Assembly (NCBI GenBank): GCA_964431965.1 | Contig: CAYSLU010000117.1 | Location: forward strand, 1-13,553 | Origin: CAYSLU01 sp964431965 | GTDB lineage: Bacteria > Verrucomicrobiota > Kiritimatiellia > CAIKKV01 > CAYSLU01 | Direction: 5' to 3' | DNA length: 13,553 nucleotides | In this document: positions 1 through 6,364 of the stretch, in pieces | How positions within the stretch are numbered: the stretch's first letter is position 1 | Layout: every line of letters starts with the position of its first letter | Notes under the pieces: model-generated | Databases searched by the model: none | Seen by the model: only the letters and a program-made list of their open reading frames with translations | What the model was told of the DNA's origin: nothing | Translations under genes and position numbers: made by a program

Positions 1-580
1 ACTCGCTGTTCGTTCCGTAGGTGATGTCGCAGGCGTAGTGTTCGCGGCGCTCCTGCGGGTCCATGTGGTTCTGGATGCACCCCACCGTGAGCCCCAGGTA
101 GCGGAAGACGTGGCCCATCCACTGCGCGTCGCGCCGCGCGAGGTAGTCGTTCACAGTCACGAGGTGCACGTTGTGGCCGCTGAGCGCGTTCAGGTAGAGA
201 GGCATGGTGGCCACGAGCGTCTTCCCCTCGCCGGTCTGCATCTCCGCGATCTTGCCCTGATGCAGCCCGATGCCGCCCATCACCTGCACGTCGAAGGGGA
301 CCATGTCCCAGGTCAGCTCGTGGCCGCACACTTCGACGCGGGAGCCGGTCAGGCGGCGGCACGCATTCTTCACGACGGCGAACGCCTCGCAGAGCAGGTC
401 GTCGAGCGTCTCCCCCTTCGCCAGGCGATTCCGGAACTCGACCGTCTTGGCCTTGAGCGCATCGTCGCTCAGCGACTGGTAGGACTTCTCGATCTCGCTC
501 ACCCGCTGGACCAGCGGACGCAGCTTCCGGAGGTCGCGCTCGTTCTTGGTTCCGACAATCTTGCGAAGCAGCCACTGCAT
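1..580 (-). CDS. secA: Preprotein translocase ATPase SecA, amino-terminal part (cut by window edge)
   Basis: SecA is the ATP-driven motor that pushes unfolded preproteins through the SecYEG channel at the inner membrane. About 193 residues are present here; the gene continues past base 1. Visible SecA features are the helical amino end (MQWLLRKIVGTKNERDLRK), the segment MGGIGLHQGKIAEMQTGEGK with the Walker A lysine at about residue 120, then LVTVNDYLARRDAQWMG and a final CDITYGTNSE at the window edge, all characteristic of nucleotide-binding domain 1. The start at base 580 is supported by a purine-rich GGAAGGA about 9 bases upstream and by the usual SecA amino end. It is transcribed divergently from the protein kinase gene, 113 bases away. 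The family call is certain; integrity of the carboxyl part cannot be judged. Confidence 0.96.
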   Translation of the reverse strand, partial: MQWLLRKIVGTKNERDLRKLRPLVQRVSEIEKSYQSLSDDALKAKTVEFRNRLAKGETLDDLLCEAFAVVKNACRRLTGSRVEVCGHELTWDMVPFDVQVMGGIGLHQGKIAEMQTGEGKTLVATMPLYLNALSGHNVHLVTVNDYLARRDAQWMGHVFRYLGLTVGCIQNHMDPQERREHYACDITYGTNSE

Positions 581-649
581 GGGATGGGATCCTTCCCGGA
601 CGACCGCCGCGCGGACGTCTAACGACCTCTACTCAAAACCGGGGTGGAA

Positions 650-665
650 TGCTAGAGTATACCGC
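650..665. promoter_or_regulatory. Palindromic GTATAC site, possible shared -10 for secA and the kinase gene
   Basis: The secA/kinase gap holds one clear AT-rich promoter-like core, AATGCTAGAGTATACC. GTATAC (657-662) is its own reverse complement, so it reads TATACC on the plus strand and TATACT on the minus strand. Either could serve as a -10 hexamer, giving start points about 25 bases before the 694 kinase start and about 70 bases before the secA start. Neither strand shows a good TTGACA at the right distance. The same AATGCT/GTATAC wording recurs upstream of grpE. Direction of use is inference. Confidence 0.4.
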
Positions 666-693
666 ACCTTTTTTCCACCCCATTCGGAGCGCG

Positions 694-1869
694 ATGCACC
701 CCCCCAGCGAGACCGAGAGGCCGAAGGCGGAAGGCGGACGGACGACCGTGATGGACGACGGCGTCCCGCCTTCGCCCGAAGACGCCGACCACCAGCGCCT
801 GGTGGACGGGTTCCACACGCTGATCCGGGAGCGGGCCATCCGCTACCCCGTCCCCTACCAGTGCGTGCGCGAACTCGGCCGCGGCCGCCAGGGAGTGGTC
901 TTCCTCTCCATGCGCCAGGGCGCCCGGGGCTGCCTCACCCGCCACGCGGTCAAGCTGTTCGACCCCGGCATCTACTCGAGCGCCGAGAAGTACTGGACGG
1001 ACATGGGCCGCATCGCCGGCCAAGTCTCGCGGCTGCAACCGATCCAGGTCGACAACCTCGTGTCCGGCGAGACCTACAACGAGTGCAACGGCGTCGGCTA
1101 CCTCCAGATGCCGGCCATCGACGGCATCGACCTGCAGTACCTGCTCGGCGGCTCGCACGTGGCCATCGCGCGCAGCCAGTCGACGGACGAGGAGTGGGCG
1201 CACTTCACGAACGTCCTGTTCCGGATCGAAGACGAGCGGTTCCGGATGCAGCCGGGCATCGCCCTCTACATCCTGCGCAAGGCCCTCATCGGCCTGAACA
1301 TCATGCACGGGGCCGGGTTCCTGCACGGCGACATCAAGCCGTCCAACATCATGATCGACCGCCTGGGCTCCGTGAAGATCGTCGACCTGGGGCGCGCGGC
1401 GATCATCGGCGAGCGCACCCACATCCTGCTCGGCAGCCCGTTCTACATGGCGCCGGAGGTGCTCCGGCTCGAGCCCGGGCTCGTGCAGTCGGACATCTAC
1501 AGCGTCGGGCTGATGGGGATGGACATGCTGTGCGGCCAGACCATGGCCGAGATGGCCGACCTGACGGACGCGGAGCTGCTCGACTACAAGATGACGCTCT
1601 CGCGGGGGCTCGAGGCCATGCTGCCGAACTACGTGCGGGAGAACCGGCTGCTGCTGGGCGTGCTCAAGCGCATGCTCGATCCCAACCCGACCCGCCGCTA
1701 CGCCAGCGCCCGGGAAGTCGCCGACAGCGCCGAGGGCATCCGCGGCGTCCACCGGCAGCTCTCGATCCTGAGGCTGGACGCCGAGTACGACCGGGAGCTG
1801 GAGCGCTACCTCCAGAAGCTCTCGGACCCGGGATCCGGGATTCTCAACCCGCGCCTGGATCCGCGCTGA
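694..1869 (+). CDS. Soluble Ser/Thr protein kinase (Hanks type)
   Basis: A 391-residue eukaryotic-like protein kinase, predicted to transfer phosphate from ATP to Ser/Thr of unknown targets in the cytoplasm. Visible motifs in order: glycine loop GRGRQGVV (residues 62-69), ATP-anchoring lysine K87 in HAVKLF, catalytic loop HGDIKPSN (D213, K215, N218), metal-binding DLG (D231) in place of DFG, APE (253-255) and the DIYSVG helix. All catalytic residues are present. HGD in place of HRD marks a kinase that may not need activation-loop phosphorylation. About 40 residues separate the usual strand region from the catalytic-loop helix (the stretch around residues 150-190), a likely insertion. No transmembrane segment or PASTA repeats are visible. 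The start at 694 is chosen because GGAG lies just upstream and the -10-like site falls after the alternative ATG at 649. Its 3' end overlaps the convergent radical SAM gene. Confidence 0.88.
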   Translation: MHPPSETERPKAEGGRTTVMDDGVPPSPEDADHQRLVDGFHTLIRERAIRYPVPYQCVRELGRGRQGVVFLSMRQGARGCLTRHAVKLFDPGIYSSAEKYWTDMGRIAGQVSRLQPIQVDNLVSGETYNECNGVGYLQMPAIDGIDLQYLLGGSHVAIARSQSTDEEWAHFTNVLFRIEDERFRMQPGIALYILRKALIGLNIMHGAGFLHGDIKPSNIMIDRLGSVKIVDLGRAAIIGERTHILLGSPFYMAPEVLRLEPGLVQSDIYSVGLMGMDMLCGQTMAEMADLTDAELLDYKMTLSRGLEAMLPNYVRENRLLLGVLKRMLDPNPTRRYASAREVADSAEGIRGVHRQLSILRLDAEYDRELERYLQKLSDPGSGILNPRLDPR

Positions 1870-2836
1870 CGCCGGCCGCCGGCTCCGGGGTTCCCGCGTA
1901 GTGCGCCGCGCCGCCCACCGTCTCGCGCCGCGCCCGGCCGGCCGTCGTCAAAGCCTCGAGCCGCCGACCCGCATCGGGCGCGTCCAAGCCGAGAGCGCGC
2001 GCGACCTCCGCAGCCGTGCAGGGATGGCGGCGCACCAAGCCGAGGATGACCTCGTCCACGTCCGCAGCCGGCGCCGCCCGGCGCGCCGCCACGGCCCGCA
2101 AGGCGGCCGCGTCGGCGACCACTTCCGCCTCCGGGGCGAACAGGCGGGCAAGCCCGGCCAGCCGCTCCGGCTCCACCGGCCGGGCATCCGACTCCGCCGG
2201 CATCCGCGCCACGCTGTTCAGGTGTACGTGATCCGGCCGGATGGTCGATACGATCGACGCGATCCGGCGCACGTCCTCCGGCCGATCGTTGATGCCCGCG
2301 AGCAGAAACACCTCCAGCCACAGCTCGCCCCGGAAATCGGCGCGCAGCGACCGCATCCCGTCGACCATCCGCTCGAACGCCACCCCCGCGTGCGGCCGAT
2401 TCACCCGTGCGAACGACGCCCCGTCCCACGCGCTGAGGGATACCTTGACGACGTCGGCGCGCACCGCGTCCGCGCGCACCTCCGGCAGGTGAAGCAGCGA
2501 GCTGTTCGTCAGCAGCGCCGACCGGATCGCGGTGCGCTCGCGAACCCGGTCGAGAATGCGGCCGAATCCCGTGTGCAGCGTGGGCTCGCCCGATCCGGCC
2601 AGCGTCACGTAGTCGGCCTGCCCGTCGTCCGCGATCCAGGCATCCAGCTCCGCCAGCACGTCAGCCGTCGGCACGAACTCGCGACGCTCCACGGTGCCCG
2701 AGGGGGTCCGCCCGAGCTGGCAGAACACGCAGTTGAAGCTGCACGTCTTGAACGGCAGCAGGTCGATGCCGAGGGATCGGCCCATCCGGCGCGACAACAC
2801 GGGCCCGAAGAGATAGCGGAAGCGGGGCGCGCTCAT
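1844..2836 (-). CDS. Radical SAM protein, COG0731-like, with carboxyl winged-helix-like region
   Basis: A 330-residue radical SAM enzyme. The cluster motif is CSFNCVFC (C32, C36, C39, spacing CX3CX2C), which would bind a [4Fe-4S] cluster that cleaves S-adenosylmethionine to a radical. GSGEPT (81-86) is the GGE-like SAM-binding motif. The opening GRSLGIDLLPFKTC wording is typical of the COG0731 group (distantly related to wyosine-synthesis proteins), whose substrate is mostly unknown. Residues about 245-310 (DEVILGLVRRHPCTAAEVAR and on) look like a winged-helix fold. The start is the ATG at 2836 that overlaps the TGA of the upstream phosphoesterase gene (ATGA), indicating translational coupling. 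A longer open frame upstream lies wholly inside that neighbour and is rejected. The last 26 bases lie antisense to the kinase gene's 3' end. Family call firm; reaction unknown. Confidence 0.88.
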   Translation of the reverse strand: MSAPRFRYLFGPVLSRRMGRSLGIDLLPFKTCSFNCVFCQLGRTPSGTVERREFVPTADVLAELDAWIADDGQADYVTLAGSGEPTLHTGFGRILDRVRERTAIRSALLTNSSLLHLPEVRADAVRADVVKVSLSAWDGASFARVNRPHAGVAFERMVDGMRSLRADFRGELWLEVFLLAGINDRPEDVRRIASIVSTIRPDHVHLNSVARMPAESDARPVEPERLAGLARLFAPEAEVVADAAALRAVAARRAAPAADVDEVILGLVRRHPCTAAEVARALGLDAPDAGRRLEALTTAGRARRETVGGAAHYAGTPEPAAGVSADPGAG

Positions 2837-3564
2837 TTTCCGAGGGATAGCCGGACCGCGAGCCGCTCGGGCAGCCCGGCCGCCAGGATCTGCTTCTGCG
2901 CGGCCGCAATGTCGTAGGGGATCCGGCGCAGCTCGATCACCTTCTGGCCGGTGTCGAAGATCGCGTAGGCCGAGCGCGGATCGCCGTCGCGAGGCTGCCC
3001 CACGCTGCCGACGTTCACGAAGTACTTCTTGCCCAGCACCACCTTCACCACAGTGAAAGCGCCGCGGTGCACCCGGCCCGCCTTCTCGAACACCACGGGC
3101 ACGTGGGTGTGGCCGTGGAAGCACACCGCCGTTGCCTGGTAGTGAAAATGCGGCTCGGCGGCCAGCTCGTCAAACACGTAGCCCCACTTCTCCGGCATGT
3201 CCAGCGTGCTGTGAACGATCGTGAACCCCTCCTGGATCCGGGAGAGCTTCAGGCTGCGGAGGTACTCGGACTGGTCGGCCGACAACTGGCTGCGGGTCCA
3301 GTCGACCACATTGGCCGCCAGGGGATGAAAGTCGCGAAGGCACTCGTCGTGAGAGCAGTAGTGATCGTGGTTTCCGCGCACCGCCACGCAACCGATCTCC
3401 CGCACCTTGTCGATGCACTCGCGGGGATTCGCGTTGTAGCCGACGATGTCGCCGACGCAGGCGAAGTGGGTGACGCCCTGAGCGGCGGCATCGGCCAGAA
3501 CGGCGTTCAGCGCATGCCAGTTGCTGTGGATATCGCCCAGGATCGCGTACTTGTCACCAGCCAT
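2833..3564 (-). CDS. YfcE/MJ0936-like metallophosphoesterase
   Basis: A 243-residue calcineurin-like phosphoesterase, predicted to hydrolyse phosphomonoesters or phosphodiesters with two divalent metals in the cytoplasm. The metal and catalytic motifs are complete: GDIHSN (D11, H13), GDIVGYN (D39), GNHDH (N65, H66), H118 in the HSTLD segment and GHTH (151-154). Spacing and length match the compact bacterial/archaeal phosphodiesterase group rather than the Ap4A hydrolases. No signal peptide or membrane segment is seen. It lies 19 bases downstream of ispD and overlaps the radical SAM gene by four bases, so it is the middle gene of a three-gene operon. A GGGGGA run lies just before the ATG. The natural substrate cannot be read from sequence. 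Confidence 0.9.
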   Translation of the reverse strand: MAGDKYAILGDIHSNWHALNAVLADAAAQGVTHFACVGDIVGYNANPRECIDKVREIGCVAVRGNHDHYCSHDECLRDFHPLAANVVDWTRSQLSADQSEYLRSLKLSRIQEGFTIVHSTLDMPEKWGYVFDELAAEPHFHYQATAVCFHGHTHVPVVFEKAGRVHRGAFTVVKVVLGKKYFVNVGSVGQPRDGDPRSAYAIFDTGQKVIELRRIPYDIAAAQKQILAAGLPERLAVRLSLGK

Positions 3565-3583
3565 GGATCCCCCACCCGCACGC

Positions 3584-4261
3584 TCACAGCTTAAGGAACG
3601 CGGAGGCGATCGCCAGATCGTCGGGGCTGGTCACCTTGACGTTGGACAGCGATGAAGGGACGAGATGCACGTCCTTCCCCGCCAACTCCATCGCCGACGC
3701 CTCATCCGTGATGGTCGCACGCTTCTTGCGGACTACGGCAAACGCTTCCATCAGCCAGTCACGGCGGAACGTCTGCGGCGTCTGAACCAGCCACAGCTTG
3801 GCCCGGTCCACCGTGCGGCTGACCTTGAAGCCCCGCTCAACTTCCTTGACCGTGTCGGTCACCTTGACGGCGGCCACACCCGATCCGTACCGCTTGGCCA
3901 CCTTCACGGTTTCCGATATGAGTTCGGGCGTCACGCAGGGACGCGCGCCGTCATGCACGGACACCGTGGTCACTTCGTCACCCAGTTCCGCAAGCCCGTT
4001 CCACACGGATTCCTGACGCTGCGCGCCTCCGGCCAATACGCGCCGAACCTTGGAGCAGCCGTAGATCTGAACCAGCCCACGAGCCGCATCCATCCGGTCC
4101 TTGCGGACAACCAGAATCACCGCGTCGATGTCCGGGCACTTCTCGAAAGCCGCAAGCGAGTACGCCAGAATAGGCTTGGCCCCCAGGGACAGGAACGCCT
4201 TGTCCACGTTCGGACCCATGCGCTCGCTCTTGCCGCCCGCTACGATGATTCCTACGTTCAT
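3584..4261 (-). CDS. ispD: 2-C-methyl-D-erythritol 4-phosphate cytidylyltransferase
   Basis: IspD joins CTP and 2-C-methyl-D-erythritol 4-phosphate to give CDP-methylerythritol, the third step of the non-mevalonate isoprenoid pathway in the cytoplasm. The 225-residue protein has the nucleotide-binding loop VAGGKSERMG with R14 and K21, GGAQRQESVWNGL (78-90), the HDGARP motif (103-108), TDTVKEV (D136), R153, QTPQTF (160-165), TDEASAME and SNVKVTSPDD with K209. These match the known catalytic and substrate-binding residues of the family. Length is typical; ispF is not fused or adjacent. The ATG at 4261 is preceded by GGAG seven bases away and by a strong promoter. First gene of the operon with the phosphoesterase and radical SAM genes. 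Presence of IspD argues against an organism relying only on mevalonate. Confidence 0.95.
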   Translation of the reverse strand: MNVGIIVAGGKSERMGPNVDKAFLSLGAKPILAYSLAAFEKCPDIDAVILVVRKDRMDAARGLVQIYGCSKVRRVLAGGAQRQESVWNGLAELGDEVTTVSVHDGARPCVTPELISETVKVAKRYGSGVAAVKVTDTVKEVERGFKVSRTVDRAKLWLVQTPQTFRRDWLMEAFAVVRKKRATITDEASAMELAGKDVHLVPSSLSNVKVTSPDDLAIASAFLKL

Positions 4262-4293
4262 TTCGATTCTCCATCGAACAATAGTTATTTTTT

Positions 4294-4322
4294 AGTGTAG
4301 GATCGTTCATGCCGCCTGTCAA
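4294..4322 (-). promoter_or_regulatory. Sigma-70 type promoter of the ispD operon
   Basis: On the minus strand TTGACA (4322-4317), a 17-base spacer, then TACACT (4299-4294). The expected start is near 4287, giving a leader of about 25 bases before the ispD ATG. The -35 is a perfect consensus match and the spacing is ideal. An A-rich tract follows the -10. No operator-like repeat is seen beside it. Confidence 0.8.
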
Positions 4323-4457
4323 GGGGTTCTCAACGTCCCACGGCAGGTCGACATAGAGCCAACCCGTCCCTGTTGCGCCACATTGACACTCCAGACGCGC
4401 CCGACGCCACCAGGGAATATATGCCACAAAGCGCTATATACAAAACTCTTACGCGTA

Positions 4458-4492
4458 TTGACTCTGTAGTGGTATGGAGAATGCTGTATACT
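4458..4492 (+). promoter_or_regulatory. Probable grpE-dnaJ promoter
   Basis: TTGACT at 4458-4463 and TATACT at 4487-4492 lie upstream of grpE, but 23 bases apart, which is too long for a standard pair. AATGCT at 4480-4485 would give a 16-base spacer with the same -35. TATACT places the start near 4499, about 30 bases before the grpE ATG. No CIRCE operator and no sigma-32 style CCCCAT box is visible, so heat regulation, if present, is not by those signals. A 6-base inverted pair CTCTTA/TAAGAG (4446-4451, 4492-4497) flanks the region and may be chance. Confidence 0.5.
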
Positions 4493-4529
4493 AAGAGGAT
4501 TGGCGAAACACAGACTTCAGGTGTGCACT

Positions 4530-5153
4530 ATGACTGAAATGGATACCAAGAGCGGCGCGGATGGAGACGGGCGCGCGGGATCGCACGAACCGTCGACCGA
4601 GCAGGATGAGACTGATGGGGGGCACGCGCCATCGGCGAACCCCGCCGTTGCACCCGAGGCGCCCGCCACCGATCCTCTGGCTGAAATGAGGAACCAGCAC
4701 TTGCGGCTGCAGGCGGACTTCGACAACTTCCGCCGCCGTACGGCGCGGGATCATGAGCAGCAATCGCGCCGGGCCAACGAACGGCTTCTCAAGGACCTTC
4801 TCCCCGTTCTGGACCATCTCGATCTGGGGCTGGAGGCCGCCCACAAGCATCATGTGAAGCACTCGGTCATCGACGGCCTGATCGGAGTCCAGAAGCAGTT
4901 TCTCGACACGCTGGCCAAGCACGGCGTGACGGCGGTCGCCACCGTGGGGCAACCGTTCAATCCGGAGCAGCACGAGTGCGTCGTTCATGCGGCATCCGAC
5001 CAGCATCCGGAGAACGTGATCGTCAGGGAAGTCCGGCGCGGGTTCATGCTCGGCTCCTACGTGCTGCGGGCCGCGCAAGTCATCGTATCGACGGGCGCCG
5101 CACCGGGCTCGGCGCAGAGCCCAACCTCGCCGGCGGACAAATCGAAAGGCTGA
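4530..5153 (+). CDS. grpE: GrpE nucleotide exchange factor
   Basis: GrpE is the cytoplasmic exchange factor that releases ADP from DnaK and so drives the Hsp70 folding cycle. The 207-residue protein has an acidic disordered amino end (about 1-50), a long dimer-forming helix (LRLQADFDNFRRRTARDHEQ, about 60-90), a four-helix segment (LLPVLDHLDLGLEAA and on) and a beta domain ending in the GrpE signature FNPEQHECVV ... EVRRGFMLGSYVLRAAQVIVS region. The start at ATG 4530 is chosen over an upstream in-frame TTG at 4500. AGGTG lies six bases before the ATG, and the TTG would sit only seven bases after the -10. A second ATG is at 4539. It is followed four bases after its stop by dnaJ. No dnaK or hrcA lies in the window. 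Confidence 0.95.
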   Translation: MTEMDTKSGADGDGRAGSHEPSTEQDETDGGHAPSANPAVAPEAPATDPLAEMRNQHLRLQADFDNFRRRTARDHEQQSRRANERLLKDLLPVLDHLDLGLEAAHKHHVKHSVIDGLIGVQKQFLDTLAKHGVTAVATVGQPFNPEQHECVVHAASDQHPENVIVREVRRGFMLGSYVLRAAQVIVSTGAAPGSAQSPTSPADKSKG

Positions 5154-5157
5154 ATCC

Positions 5158-6126
5158 GTGCCCGTTCGATATACAGACTACTACGAGGCTCTGGGCGTGC
5201 CCCGCGACGCCCCCCAGGAAGCCATCCGTAAGGCCTATCGCAAACTGGCCCGGCAGTACCATCCCGACGTCAACAAGAGCAAGGGGGCCGAGGCGAAGTT
5301 CAAGCAGGTGACTGAAGCCTACGAGGTGCTGGGCGACGCGGACAAGCGCAAGCGCTACGACTTGCTTGGCGCGAACTGGAAGCACGGCGAGGAATTCACC
5401 CCGCCGCCCGACTGGGAGAACGCCCGGCACGAGTTCCGCGGAGCGCGGCCCGGGCGGAACCCGCTCGAAGGGCTCGGGGACTTCAGCGATTTCTTCGAAT
5501 CGCTGTTCGGCGGCGCCCGGTTCGGCCGCCAGCGCGGCGCCGCGCACGGGATGGAGTGGGGCGAACCGCAGAGCGCTGGACAGGATCAGGAAGCGGATAT
5601 CACCATCTCGCTGGAGGATGCGTTCCACGGGGCTCGCAAGACGATCTCTCTGCAATCCGACGCACCCGCCGAGCGCGGGCGCCCCCAGCATCACACGCGC
5701 GCGTACGATGTCCGAATACCGGCGGGAACCGCAGACGGGGCCCGCATCCGCCTGCGGGGGCAGGGATTGCCGGGCATGGATGGCGGGGCCCCGGGCGATC
5801 TGTACCTGCGCGTTCACATCGAGCCGCACCCCCGCCTTCGAATGGTCGGCCGCGACCTCGAGACGGACCTTCCGCTGGCGCCATGGGAAGCCGCCCTCGG
5901 CGCCAGGGTCTCCATTGACACGCTCGATGGAGCGGCGGCGTTGACCATTCCGCCAGGGACGCAGAGCGGACAGCGCGTGCGACTCCGGGGGAAGGGCCTG
6001 CCATCAGCAGACGGCCGCGGCGATCTGTATGCCGTCGTGCGAACGGTCGTACCCCGGGATCTGACTGCTGCCGAGCGCCGCCTCTTCGAGGAGCTCGCCC
6101 GGGTATCCACCTTCCGCCCGCGCTAG
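5158..6126 (+). CDS. DnaJ-family co-chaperone, CbpA type (no zinc finger)
   Basis: A 322-residue Hsp40 that would stimulate DnaK ATPase and deliver unfolded clients. The J domain (residues about 5-72) has the key HPD triad at 35-37 and the closing KRKRYDLLG. A Gly/Phe-containing linker (about 85-130, DFSDFFESLFGG) follows. Then come the two beta-sandwich client-binding domains (about 143-310, with DVRIPAGTADGARIRLRGQG and LTIPPGTQSGQRVRLRGKGL). The CXXCXGXG zinc-finger repeats of class I DnaJ are absent, so it resembles CbpA (about 306 residues). The start is GTG at 5158, the first in-frame start after the grpE stop; AAAGG lies about ten bases upstream. Whether the genome also has a full DnaJ is unknown. 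It is co-transcribed with grpE. Confidence 0.92.
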   Translation: MPVRYTDYYEALGVPRDAPQEAIRKAYRKLARQYHPDVNKSKGAEAKFKQVTEAYEVLGDADKRKRYDLLGANWKHGEEFTPPPDWENARHEFRGARPGRNPLEGLGDFSDFFESLFGGARFGRQRGAAHGMEWGEPQSAGQDQEADITISLEDAFHGARKTISLQSDAPAERGRPQHHTRAYDVRIPAGTADGARIRLRGQGLPGMDGGAPGDLYLRVHIEPHPRLRMVGRDLETDLPLAPWEAALGARVSIDTLDGAAALTIPPGTQSGQRVRLRGKGLPSADGRGDLYAVVRTVVPRDLTAAERRLFEELARVSTFRPR

Positions 6127-6256
6127 CCGCCCCACGGTGCTCGCCAGATGGCTTCGGCCAAGCCCGAACCGCGACGCTTCGACGGCTCTTCCCGGACTGG
6201 CGGCGCCTTCTGTTCATGCCCGCTTCCCGCGACGTCGCCACCTCGCCATTTGCTTC

Positions 6257-6285
6257 TTGACCGGGATCGGACGTCCCCCTATATG
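6257..6285 (+). promoter_or_regulatory. Sigma-70 type promoter of the histidine kinase-regulator operon
   Basis: TTGACC (6257-6262), a 17-base spacer, and TATATG (6280-6285). The transcript would start near 6292, leaving a leader of about 73 bases before the GTG at 6365. The leader carries three GCATG pentamers (6302, 6319, 6326). No terminator for dnaJ is visible between 6127 and this promoter, so read-through from the chaperone operon is possible. Confidence 0.7.
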
Positions 6286-6364
6286 GGTATCAGAGGCGAG
6301 GGCATGCGGTAGACCCTTGCATGACGCATGAAATCGCCCGTGGTGGTGCACCCGGTTATCTGTC

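Noticed and set aside
38..622. Plus-strand 194-codon frame across the left end
   Set aside because: It is the antisense shadow of secA, with His/Val/Ala-rich nonsense composition typical of reverse frames in GC-rich DNA.
1828..1840. CCCGG-GAT-CCGGG inverted repeat as a terminator
   Set aside because: No T tract on either strand, and it lies inside the kinase coding region.
546..1901. Long plus- and minus-strand frames covering the kinase gene
   Set aside because: Arg/Pro/His-rich shadow frames; only the frame starting at 694 shows kinase motifs.
4383..4423. TTGACA at 4383 with TATATG at 4418 as a second grpE promoter
   Set aside because: The spacer is 29 bases, far outside the working range, and no closer -10 is present.
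3978..4427. Minus-strand open frame beginning MAYIPWWRRARLECQCG, upstream of and overlapping ispD
   Set aside because: It runs through the strong ispD promoter and then into ispD in the wrong frame; no ribosome site or known family. Its Trp/Cys-rich first part (4330-4427) might be a gene remnant, but I cannot support it.
6137..6331. Plus-strand 64-codon frame between dnaJ and the histidine kinase gene
   Set aside because: It contains the kinase operon promoter, starts at an isolated GTG without a ribosome site and has no recognisable motif; taken as non-coding.
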